Assembly (NCBI GenBank): GCA_028877005.1
Contig: JAGWPI010000140.1
Coordinates: 1 to 5,278 of the forward strand
Origin: Bacteroidota bacterium
Lineage (GTDB): Bacteria > Bacteroidota > Bacteroidia > Chitinophagales > Chitinophagaceae
DNA length: 5,278 bases
Direction of reading: 5' to 3'
Shown here piece by piece: positions 1 to 5,278 of this stretch (position 1 is its first letter; each line of letters begins with the position of its first letter). A program made the translations under genes and the position numbers. Under the pieces are notes generated by a model. It was not told the origin of the DNA. It searched no databases and saw only the letters and a program-made list of their open reading frames with translations.

Positions 1-67
1 CTCTAAATGCGGTATAGCCCCAATATTGTTGCAATACTTTAATAGGTGTTACATTTTGTTTATTCAT
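1..67 (-). CDS. recQ: ATP-dependent DNA helicase RecQ, N-terminal fragment (partial)
   Basis: Reading the minus strand from the ATG at 67 gives 22 codons open to the window edge. The product begins MNKQNVTPIKVLQQYWGYTA and continues FR. The pattern 'L-x-x-Y-[WF]-G-Y-x-x-FR' is the start of the RecQ superfamily-2 helicase domain, the aromatic-rich motif 0 region just before 'RPxQ', which binds adenine and precedes Walker A. RecQ is a 3'-5' DNA helicase acting in recombination and repair. The ATP-binding, RQC and HRDC parts lie outside the window, so full length and integrity cannot be judged. The gene diverges from the phosphodiesterase gene. No Shine-Dalgarno and no TAnnTTTG box is visible in front of it. 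Only 22 residues support the call; another RecQ-like helicase is possible. Confidence 0.72.
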   Translation of the reverse strand, partial: MNKQNVTPIKVLQQYWGYTAFR

Positions 68-254
68 GCTTTGAGGTGGCTTTATTGCAACTTTTATTTA
101 AAACAGCATAAAAATAACAATGAACCAGTAATTATTTGCTGAAATTTGTTGGTACAAGTTGGTATTAAAAGGTAATTGCTATGAAAAAATGGTCTTTGAT
201 GGCTGTTAAAACTTTTGTATTGAATTAATGATTTTTTAGAGTAAAAAAAAGGGT
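68..254. other. Divergent intergenic region between recQ and the phosphodiesterase gene
   Basis: This 187-bp AT-rich stretch separates two divergent genes and must carry the start signals for both. I found no perfect TAnnTTTG box on either strand. The nearest match for the rightward gene is AACTTTTG at 210-217, with an A where the first T is expected; the TTTG at 195-198 lies too close to it to serve as its -33 element. The last 15 bases before the ATG at 255 are an A-rich run ending in GGGT, typical of Bacteroidota leaders, where A-rich sequence replaces Shine-Dalgarno pairing. A 15-codon ATG frame at 181-228 is probably noise. Confidence 0.5.
148..164. repeat. Short direct repeat GTTGGTA-N3-GTTGGTA
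   Basis: Two perfect copies of the 7-mer GTTGGTA lie 10 bp apart start to start, separated by CAA, upstream of the phosphodiesterase gene. A spacing close to one helical turn would put both copies on the same DNA face, as in a tandem regulator site. At this length in AT/GT-rich sequence, chance is also plausible. No known operator is recognised. Confidence 0.3.
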
Positions 255-1223
255 ATGAAAATTTATTTACGTAACAGTATTGTTGTTTGGTTACTGGCTG
301 GCATTTGTCTTTCATCAGTAGTAAACGCCCAGCAACCTATATTTAAAGTAATTCCCCTTGGCGTAAAAGGTGGATTGGATGAGCGTAATTTATCTGCTTA
401 TTTGTTGGCGGTTAATGGTACTAGTAACTATATAGCTTTAGATGCAGGTACAATTTATGCAGGTATACAAACGGCCATTCATAAAAAAATATGGAATTCA
501 ACCATTATGCAATCAGTATTGCAAGATTCCATTAAAGGATACTGCATTTCGCATGGGCATTTAGACCATGTTGCCGGATTAATCCTTAATTCGCCTAATG
601 ATACTAAAAAAAATATTTATGCTATGCCCTACTGTTTGCAGGTATTAAAACAAAACTATTTTACCTGGCAAAGCTGGGCCAACTTTGCTGATGCCGGTAC
701 ACCGCCCTTGCTCAATAAATACCATTACGTAACACTTCAGGCGGGTAAAGAAATACCATTGGCAGCAACAGAAATGGCCATTACACCCTTTGTGTTAAGC
801 CATGGCGTTCAATACAATAGTACGGCCTTCTTAATTAGATATAAAGATGCATACTTGTTGTACTTAGGTGATACAGGTGCTGATAGTATAGAGCATAGCC
901 ACGACTTAGCTACACTATGGAATTATATTGCGCCATTAATAAAAAAACATGCCTTAAAAGGAATTTTTATAGAAGTATCCTACCCGAATGAACAACCGGA
1001 GAGTCAATTGTTTGGACATTTAACACCACACCTATTGTTACAAGAATTAAATAAATTGGCTTTGCTTACCGGTAAATCGGCTATAAAAAAGCTGCCAATT
1101 GTTATTACACACATAAAACCTTCTGACGATAATGAACACATTATTCAAACACAATTATTCAACAACAATTCTTTGCAGTTGCAATTCATATTTGCACAAC
1201 AAGCAGTTCCATTGTTTTTTTAA
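255..1223 (+). CDS. Exported class II 3',5'-cyclic-nucleotide phosphodiesterase (PDE1/CpdP family, metallo-beta-lactamase fold)
   Basis: This 322-residue protein should hydrolyse cAMP and/or cGMP to the 5'-nucleoside monophosphate using two bound metal ions. The family signature SHGHLDHVAG is at 99-108, with likely metal ligands H100, H102, D104 and H105. Further family motifs follow in order: a SHG with H183, GDTGAD at 205-210 (bridging-type D206), FIEVSYPN at 238-245, LFGHLTP at 252-258, and THIKP at 285-289 with H286. These match the yeast PDE1 / Vibrio CpdP class (PDEase_II), and the length is normal. Residues 1-25 form a signal peptide: a K/R-containing start, a hydrophobic stretch at about 9-23 and probable cleavage after VNA25 before QQP. 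The mature enzyme should therefore be periplasmic or secreted. The ATG at 255 is chosen because it gives this complete signal peptide. The gene runs divergently from recQ and converges on copA with 5 bp between the stops. Family assignment is firm; the natural substrate is inferred. Confidence 0.9.
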   Translation: MKIYLRNSIVVWLLAGICLSSVVNAQQPIFKVIPLGVKGGLDERNLSAYLLAVNGTSNYIALDAGTIYAGIQTAIHKKIWNSTIMQSVLQDSIKGYCISHGHLDHVAGLILNSPNDTKKNIYAMPYCLQVLKQNYFTWQSWANFADAGTPPLLNKYHYVTLQAGKEIPLAATEMAITPFVLSHGVQYNSTAFLIRYKDAYLLYLGDTGADSIEHSHDLATLWNYIAPLIKKHALKGIFIEVSYPNEQPESQLFGHLTPHLLLQELNKLALLTGKSAIKKLPIVITHIKPSDDNEHIIQTQLFNNNSLQLQFIFAQQAVPLFF

Positions 1224-1228
1224 CATGT

Positions 1229-3352
1229 TTAAATAACCTTTTTATAGTTTAAACGAATGCTATTAATAGCCAAAACAACATCACTTAAACCCATAGCCAA
1301 AGCGCCTAATGCGGGGTTTAAGAAGCCAAAGGCTGCAATAGGAATAGCAATAATGTTGTAAAAAAATGCCCAAAACAAATTTTCCTTAATGGTTTTGTAT
1401 GTGTGTTTACCCAATGCTAGTGCCAGTGGAAGATGGGTTAGGCCATAATTCATTAAAACTACTTGTGCACTTTGCATGGCAATATGCGAAGCATCACTTA
1501 ATGAAATACCTACTGTTGCTTTAGCCAATGCAGGGGCATCATTAATACCATCCCCAATCATGGCTGTGGGTGATTTGGCTGTTAGCTGTGTAATTGTTTG
1601 TAACTTTTGTTCAGGTGTTTGTTCACTATAAACAGTTTCAATGCCGGTTATAGCGGCTATTTTTTCACAATTCACTTTTGAATCGCCACTGAGTAAAATT
1701 GTATGAATGTTTTTTTTGTGTAGTTGTTGAATGACTTCAACGGCTTCCGGACGAATAGTATCTTCTACTGTTAACCAACCCAATAGGGTGTTATTTTTTG
1801 TAATATATACATTGTGCGATTTATCGTTGGTTAAATGGGCTACTTGTTTGTAACCTGTTGCCATGTAAAGATTACCTGCTGCATCTTCTCCTTTTATTCC
1901 TACTCCTTTCACTTCTTCTACTTTGGTAAAGTGAATATGCATGGTAGGTTTCCATTCTTTTACAATAGCTTTCGCAATTGGGTGAGCTGCATATTTTTCT
2001 AAAGAAGCAACAATACTTTGAAATTCTGAGGTATCTATATTACTTTCAAATTGCGTAATAGAAAAATGACCGGTGGTGAGGGTTCCGGTTTTATCAAATA
2101 CCACTTGCTGTATATCTTTAAACACTTCTAAGCTCCTGGCGTTTTTAAATAAAATTCCATTTCTGGCAGCTCGTCCTAAGCCTACTGCAATGGCTGCCGG
2201 TGTAGCCAAGCCCATGGCACAAGGGCATGAAATAACCAGTACAGCAATACCCCTAAGTAAGCTATTGCCAAAACCAATATTGGTAAACCAATAATTACCT
2301 AAAATAGTTACAATGGCAATAGCAACTACCGTAGGCACAAATATGGCGCTAATTTTATCGGCAAATTGCTGAACAGGTGGTTTTTCGGCTTGCGCTTGTT
2401 TTACTAATTGTAAAATGTTATTTAAAACAGTATCTTTTCCAATAGCTGTTACTTGCGCTTTAACAGTACCGGTTTCTATTGTACTTCCACCAATTAATAC
2501 ATCTTTTTTTGATTTATGAACAGGGATAGATTCTCCTGTTAATAATGATTCATTTACGGCAACTTCTCCCCAGAGAATCTTACAATCCGTAGGTACTTGC
2601 TCGCCAGTATTAATAAGTATTAAATCGCCCACTCTTAATGTTTCTGGTGCAACCTCAAAAACTTGTTCCTGATGTTGGTCATCAAAAGCAATCATGTGTG
2701 CTTTTGTTTTTTGCGTAATTGCTAAGCTTCTAATGGTTTTTTGCGTTCGCTCTACCGATTGATCTTCCAACCAATTGCCTAAAAAAACTAATGTTATAAT
2801 AGCCGCTGTGGTTTCAAAAAACATAAAATCGGCAGCACGATTCACTAATATTCCGTATAAACTGTATATAAATGCTGCAGTGGCACCTAAAGCAATTAAT
2901 ACATTCATATTTGGAATACCATTGCGCAAACTTTTAATGGCACTTTTACCAAAAAAGCGCATACCTACCCAGTAAACAGGTAAGGTTAAAATTAGCTGTA
3001 CAAAAGGATTCATGAGCCAATGCAAATGCACAAACATGTGCAACATAAGCGGTATTGTAAAAATGGCGCAGAATATAAAACGTTGTAAATGATTGGTAAA
3101 TCTTAGTAAGAAAAATTTTCGTGTAGGATTTTCAGTGCTAATAGGTATTTCATTTTTTACATGATAACCCAAACTTTCAATACCTTTTAATAAAATAATT
3201 TTTTGACCACTGTCTTTTACATCAAAATTTACTTCACCACCAATAAAGTTCACTTTTACATTTTCTACCCCTTTTTCTTCTAAATAATGATGAATAGTAA
3301 GTGCACAATTGGTACAACTCATTCCCTCTACTTTCCAAGATACATTCTCCAT
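1229..3352 (-). CDS. copA: Copper-translocating P1B-type ATPase (CopA-like, single HMA domain)
   Basis: This complete 707-residue pump should export Cu(I) from the cytoplasm at the cost of ATP. An N-terminal heavy-metal-associated domain (about 4-66) carries GMSCTNC with C13 and C16. Eight membrane segments are visible at about 91-110, 116-134, 150-169, 174-193, 334-354, 364-386, 658-676 and 680-698. TGES (272-275) is the actuator loop. CPC (376-378) in segment 6 is the transmembrane metal site. DKTGT has the phosphorylated D420. The HP motif (457-458) and GDGINDAP (600-607) complete the ATP-binding and hinge elements. Segment 7 has N658, YN (665-666) and P671, the pattern of the Cu(I) P1B-1 subgroup. 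Segment 8 reads MGLSD at 687-691, where classic CopA has MxxSS. With one HMA domain it is shorter than many CopA proteins. No CopZ, CsoR or CueR gene is adjacent. Its start is set by a -7 promoter box 4 nt upstream. Cu(I) is the best substrate call; Ag(I) transport is common in the family. Confidence 0.93.
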   Translation of the reverse strand: MENVSWKVEGMSCTNCALTIHHYLEEKGVENVKVNFIGGEVNFDVKDSGQKIILLKGIESLGYHVKNEIPISTENPTRKFFLLRFTNHLQRFIFCAIFTIPLMLHMFVHLHWLMNPFVQLILTLPVYWVGMRFFGKSAIKSLRNGIPNMNVLIALGATAAFIYSLYGILVNRAADFMFFETTAAIITLVFLGNWLEDQSVERTQKTIRSLAITQKTKAHMIAFDDQHQEQVFEVAPETLRVGDLILINTGEQVPTDCKILWGEVAVNESLLTGESIPVHKSKKDVLIGGSTIETGTVKAQVTAIGKDTVLNNILQLVKQAQAEKPPVQQFADKISAIFVPTVVAIAIVTILGNYWFTNIGFGNSLLRGIAVLVISCPCAMGLATPAAIAVGLGRAARNGILFKNARSLEVFKDIQQVVFDKTGTLTTGHFSITQFESNIDTSEFQSIVASLEKYAAHPIAKAIVKEWKPTMHIHFTKVEEVKGVGIKGEDAAGNLYMATGYKQVAHLTNDKSHNVYITKNNTLLGWLTVEDTIRPEAVEVIQQLHKKNIHTILLSGDSKVNCEKIAAITGIETVYSEQTPEQKLQTITQLTAKSPTAMIGDGINDAPALAKATVGISLSDASHIAMQSAQVVLMNYGLTHLPLALALGKHTYKTIKENLFWAFFYNIIAIPIAAFGFLNPALGALAMGLSDVVLAINSIRLNYKKVI

Positions 3353-3356
3353 GCTG

Positions 3357-3364
3357 CAAAATTA
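3357..3364 (-). promoter_or_regulatory. Predicted -7 box of the copA promoter (TAATTTTG)
   Basis: On the minus strand the sequence reads TAATTTTG, then CAGC, then the copA ATG. This matches the Bacteroidota -7 consensus TAnnTTTG perfectly. The box ends 4 nt before the start codon, so transcription would start at or within a base or two of the ATG. No convincing -33 TTG/TTTG is present at the usual spacing; the nearest minus-strand TTG (3395-3393) is 28 bp away, which is too long. Confidence 0.55.
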
Positions 3365-3402
3365 AATGAGTTATTGATACAGTTACCTTTCGCAAGTAGG
3401 AA

Positions 3403-3410
3403 TATCTTTG
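3403..3410 (+). promoter_or_regulatory. Predicted -7 box of the tsaE-ald promoter (TATCTTTG)
   Basis: TATCTTTG is a perfect TAnnTTTG box. It is followed by CTTG and then the ATG at 3415, a 4-nt gap identical to that of the divergent copA promoter. Initiation would again fall at about the A of the ATG. The best -33 candidate is TTG at 3374-3376, with a 26-bp spacer, longer than the usual roughly 19-21 bp, so the -33 element is weak or absent. The -33 positions expected for this promoter and for copA (about 3380-3387) coincide, so the two promoters probably compete for polymerase. Confidence 0.58.
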
Positions 3411-3414
3411 CTTG

Positions 3415-3855
3415 ATGGATGCAATTTTTACTTTATCTGAATTACCGGCAATGATTCCCTTTTTAGTAAAAGAAGGGCAAGATACCCAAACCTGGTTGTT
3501 TGAGGGTGAAATGGGTGCAGGAAAAACTACTTTAATTCATGCTTTGGCTCAATATTATGGTGTTAAGCAAGCAGTAAATAGTCCAACTTATACATTAATT
3601 AATGAATATGAGACATCAACCGGCAGACTTATTTATCATATGGATTGGTATCGCTTAAATGATGAAGCAGAAGCCATCAATGCAGGAATAGAAGATTTAC
3701 TACAGCAGTATTTTTGTTGGATAGAATGGCCTGAAAGAGCAATAGGTATTTTGCCTGATGATGTTTTTAATATTAGGATGATTGTGGTAAATGAAACTAC
3801 CAGAAGAATTGTTACAGAACATTCTAATCAATCATTTACTGCATCAAAATTGTAA
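3415..3855 (+). CDS. tsaE: tRNA threonylcarbamoyladenosine biosynthesis ATPase TsaE
   Basis: This 146-residue protein is the ATPase that works with TsaB and TsaD to make t6A at position 37 of ANN-decoding tRNAs, in the cytoplasm. Walker A is GEMGAGKTT (31-39, with K37 and T38). It is followed by SPTYTLINEY (56-65), the switch-like motif of the family, HMDWYRL (75-81, matching HxDxYRL), and IEWPE (103-107), which carries the conserved E104-W105-P106. Length and motif order are standard. The ATG at 3415 is preferred over the in-frame TTG at 3412, because the TTG abuts the predicted -7 box and would probably not be transcribed. The gene diverges from copA and is followed 49 bp later, on the same strand, by ald. 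No clear promoter or terminator lies between them, so co-transcription is likely. TsaB and TsaD are not in the window. Confidence 0.95.
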   Translation: MDAIFTLSELPAMIPFLVKEGQDTQTWLFEGEMGAGKTTLIHALAQYYGVKQAVNSPTYTLINEYETSTGRLIYHMDWYRLNDEAEAINAGIEDLLQQYFCWIEWPERAIGILPDDVFNIRMIVVNETTRRIVTEHSNQSFTASKL

Positions 3856-3904
3856 CAAATAGTGTATTTTTATTACTCTTATTCAATTTTTTTAAAGCTA
3901 ACTT

Positions 3905-5122
3905 ATGTCGTCAAAAAAGCCGATTATTTCTACTTCATTTAGTTATGAAACACTTGAAGAGACCTTAGATATTAAGCCACAAGGCTTGCCATTAGAAATA
4001 GGATTACCTAAGGAAACGGCTTTTCAGGAAAATAGAATTTCATTAACACCAGAAGCCGTAAAGGTAATGGTAATGAATGGGCATAAGGTAGTAGTAGAAC
4101 ATAAGGCCGGTGAAGGTAGCAATTACACTGATAAAGATTATAGTGAAGCCGGCGCAAGCATTGTATATCATCATAACGAAATTTTTAAAGCCCCTTTATT
4201 ATTAAAAAGTGCTCCGGTTGTAATGGAAGATCTTTCATTATTACAAATGCATCAAACCATTATTTCTCCTATCCATCATTCTGCTTTAAGAGGAGAGATT
4301 TTGGAAAAAATGATGGAGAAAAAAATAACGGCACTGAGTTTTGAAAATTTAAAAGATGAGCATGGCAGTTACCCAATTGTAAGAAGTATGAGTGAAATAG
4401 CCGGCGGAGCATTAATGCTTATTGCCGGACAATATTTAAGCAGTTTTAATAAAGGTAAGGGGGTATTACTAGGTGGGGTAAGCGGTATTCCACCCACAAA
4501 AGTAATTGTTATTGGTGCAGGTACTGTTGGCGAAGTGGCAACCCGCAATGCTTTAGCCCTTGGTGCTAGTGTTAAAGTGTTTGATAATAATGTTTACCGT
4601 TTAAAACAACTACAAAATAATTTAGGACAACGGGTTTGGACAAGTGTGTTGGAACCCGGAATTTTATCGAAACAATTAAAAACCTGTGAAGTAGCCATTG
4701 GCGCTTTAAGCAGCGATTATGGCCGTGCGCCAGTTGTGGTTACCGACGAAATGGTAGCAGCCATGCGCCCCGGTAGCATTATTATAGATGTAGCTATTGA
4801 CCGTGGTGGTTGTTTTGAAACCAGTGAATTAACTACACATGAAAGACCGGTTTTTTTAAAACATAATGTTATTCACTATTGTGTGCCCAATATTCCCAGT
4901 GGTTTTGCCCGAACCGCCAGCCAAGCTATTAGCAATGTTTTAATGCCATTGTTGTTAGAAATTAGTGATGAAGGCGGAATGGAAGAAATGGTTTGGCATA
5001 GTATTAATTTGCGAGAAGGTATATATTTATTTAAAGGGGCATTAACAGACTTTTATTTGAGCCAAAAATTTAATTTAAAATATAGTGATTTGAATTTACT
5101 GATAGCCAGTAGGCGTTATTAA
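3905..5122 (+). CDS. ald: Alanine dehydrogenase (NAD-dependent), long N-terminal form
   Basis: This enzyme should interconvert L-alanine and pyruvate plus ammonia with NAD(H), in the cytoplasm. The 405 residues include about 29 extra N-terminal residues before IGLPKETAFQENR, where the Bacillus enzyme begins. By alignment from memory to Bacillus subtilis Ald, R44 and K101 (pyruvate binding), H124 (catalytic) and D299 (catalytic, in DVAID at 295-299) are all kept. The Rossmann motif is GAGTVG (204-209), followed by the acidic D227 that binds the NAD ribose. HYCVPNIPSGFARTASQA (324-341) is the conserved C-terminal signature. The residue after D299 is R300, where Bacillus Ald has Gln, and the usual KVKEP region reads KSAPV. 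The retained catalytic Lys and His argue against the related transhydrogenase alpha subunit. The ATG at 3905 is the first in frame; a later start at the domain edge lacks an ATG or a better context. It probably forms an operon with tsaE. Confidence 0.9.
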   Translation: MSSKKPIISTSFSYETLEETLDIKPQGLPLEIGLPKETAFQENRISLTPEAVKVMVMNGHKVVVEHKAGEGSNYTDKDYSEAGASIVYHHNEIFKAPLLLKSAPVVMEDLSLLQMHQTIISPIHHSALRGEILEKMMEKKITALSFENLKDEHGSYPIVRSMSEIAGGALMLIAGQYLSSFNKGKGVLLGGVSGIPPTKVIVIGAGTVGEVATRNALALGASVKVFDNNVYRLKQLQNNLGQRVWTSVLEPGILSKQLKTCEVAIGALSSDYGRAPVVVTDEMVAAMRPGSIIIDVAIDRGGCFETSELTTHERPVFLKHNVIHYCVPNIPSGFARTASQAISNVLMPLLLEISDEGGMEEMVWHSINLREGIYLFKGALTDFYLSQKFNLKYSDLNLLIASRRY

Positions 5123-5127
5123 TTCAC

Positions 5128-5278
5128 TTATTTAAAATCGATAATTGAAATTTTTTGTTGACAAAAATCCATTTCAGCAATATCATTACTGCTAACAATA
5201 ATGGTTTTGTTAATTGTATAGTTTTCAATTAAATGATGATACAGTGTATAGCCTTCTGCATCTAAATTGGTACAGGGC
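5128..5278 (-). CDS. ABC transporter ATP-binding protein, C-terminal fragment (partial)
   Basis: The minus strand is open from the window edge to a TAA at 5130-5128, giving the last 49 residues of a protein. They start PCTNLDAEG, the segment right after the Walker B glutamate: 'EPxTNLD' is the D-loop of ABC ATPases. About 24 residues later comes KTIIVSSNDIAEMDFC, which aligns with the H-loop strand (typically 'TxxxxTHD'), but the switch His is Asn here. The end, QQKISIIDFK, resembles the last strand of CcmA-like nucleotide-binding domains. The protein should energise an ABC exporter or importer, but Walker A, the signature motif and the membrane partner lie outside the window, so the substrate is unknown. 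The gene converges on ald with 5 bp between stops. Confidence 0.78.
   Translation of the reverse strand, partial: PCTNLDAEGYTLYHHLIENYTINKTIIVSSNDIAEMDFCQQKISIIDFK

Noticed and set aside
181..228. 15-codon frame starting MKKWSLMAV before the phosphodiesterase gene
   Set aside because: It is too short, has no clear initiation signal and no known leader-peptide pattern such as repeated codons plus an attenuator hairpin.
297..311. Possible lipoprotein signal (LAGIC, Cys18) in the phosphodiesterase
   Set aside because: The residue before the Cys is Ile, which does not fit a lipobox needing Gly/Ala/Ser. The VNA-QQ site at residue 25 is a better type I cleavage site.
94..315. 73-codon minus-strand open frame overlapping the start of the phosphodiesterase gene
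   Set aside because: It overlaps the signal-peptide coding region in antisense, has low-complexity composition and no recognisable family. The real leftward gene start is the RecQ ATG at 67.
2073..2294. Plus-strand open frame inside copA
   Set aside because: It is antisense to the strongly conserved CPC/DKTGT region of copA and has no promoter or domain of its own; it is a shadow.
2775..2975. Second plus-strand open frame inside copA
   Set aside because: It is antisense to the membrane segments of copA, with composition explained by the complement of hydrophobic codons; it is a shadow.
3385..3405. CueR/MerR-like operator: ACCTT-N9-GGAA in the copA-tsaE region, same spacing as the E. coli copA site
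   Set aside because: Only 4 of 7 dyad positions are symmetric and the outer right half (TAT) does not match. It also sits on the tsaE side, where it overlaps the tsaE -7 box and not the copA promoter spacer. Chance is more likely, though a gel shift with a genome-encoded MerR-family protein would settle it.
3412..3414. TTG as an alternative tsaE start codon
   Set aside because: An ATG follows immediately. The TTG lies 1 nt after the -7 box and would probably be upstream of the transcription start.
3865..3872. TATTTTTA as a possible -7 box for ald
   Set aside because: It lacks the final G of TAnnTTTG and has no -33 TTG at a workable distance; the region is generally A/T-rich.

Overview
The window reads as ordinary chromosomal DNA from a member of the Bacteroidota, probably a Chitinophagaceae-like organism. 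The evidence is AT-rich sequence, no Shine-Dalgarno motifs before the start codons, and two perfect TAnnTTTG (-7) promoter boxes of the kind used by the Bacteroidota primary sigma factor. The protein families also fit: a Bacteroidota-style class II cyclic-nucleotide phosphodiesterase, a single-HMA copper ATPase, and a long-form alanine dehydrogenase beside tsaE. The taxonomic call is an inference from these features, not from a marker gene.

Layout from left to right. Bases 1-67 (-) hold the first 22 codons of a RecQ-like helicase that runs out of the window. Bases 68-254 are a divergent intergenic region with a short direct repeat and no clear promoter. Bases 255-1223 (+) encode an exported class II cAMP/cGMP phosphodiesterase of the metallo-beta-lactamase fold. 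It meets, tail to tail with a 5-bp gap, a complete copA-type P1B ATPase at 1229-3352 (-). A compact divergent control region (3353-3414) then separates copA from tsaE (3415-3855, +), followed after 49 bp by alanine dehydrogenase (3905-5122, +). After another 5-bp tail-to-tail gap comes the C-terminal end of an ABC transporter ATPase (5128-5278, -), cut by the window edge.

The genes do not form an obvious single pathway. They cover DNA repair (RecQ), cyclic-nucleotide or related phosphodiester hydrolysis in the periplasm, copper export, tRNA t6A modification (TsaE), alanine/pyruvate metabolism (Ald) and an ABC transporter. I see no mobile element, CRISPR array, tRNA, rRNA or new multi-gene system. 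The points most worth a second look are the paired divergent promoters, whose -7 boxes each end exactly 4 nt before the ATG and so predict leaderless mRNAs; an Asp in the CopA TM8 metal-site motif where Ser is usual; an Asn in place of the H-loop His in the ABC ATPase; and the exported cyclic-nucleotide phosphodiesterase itself.
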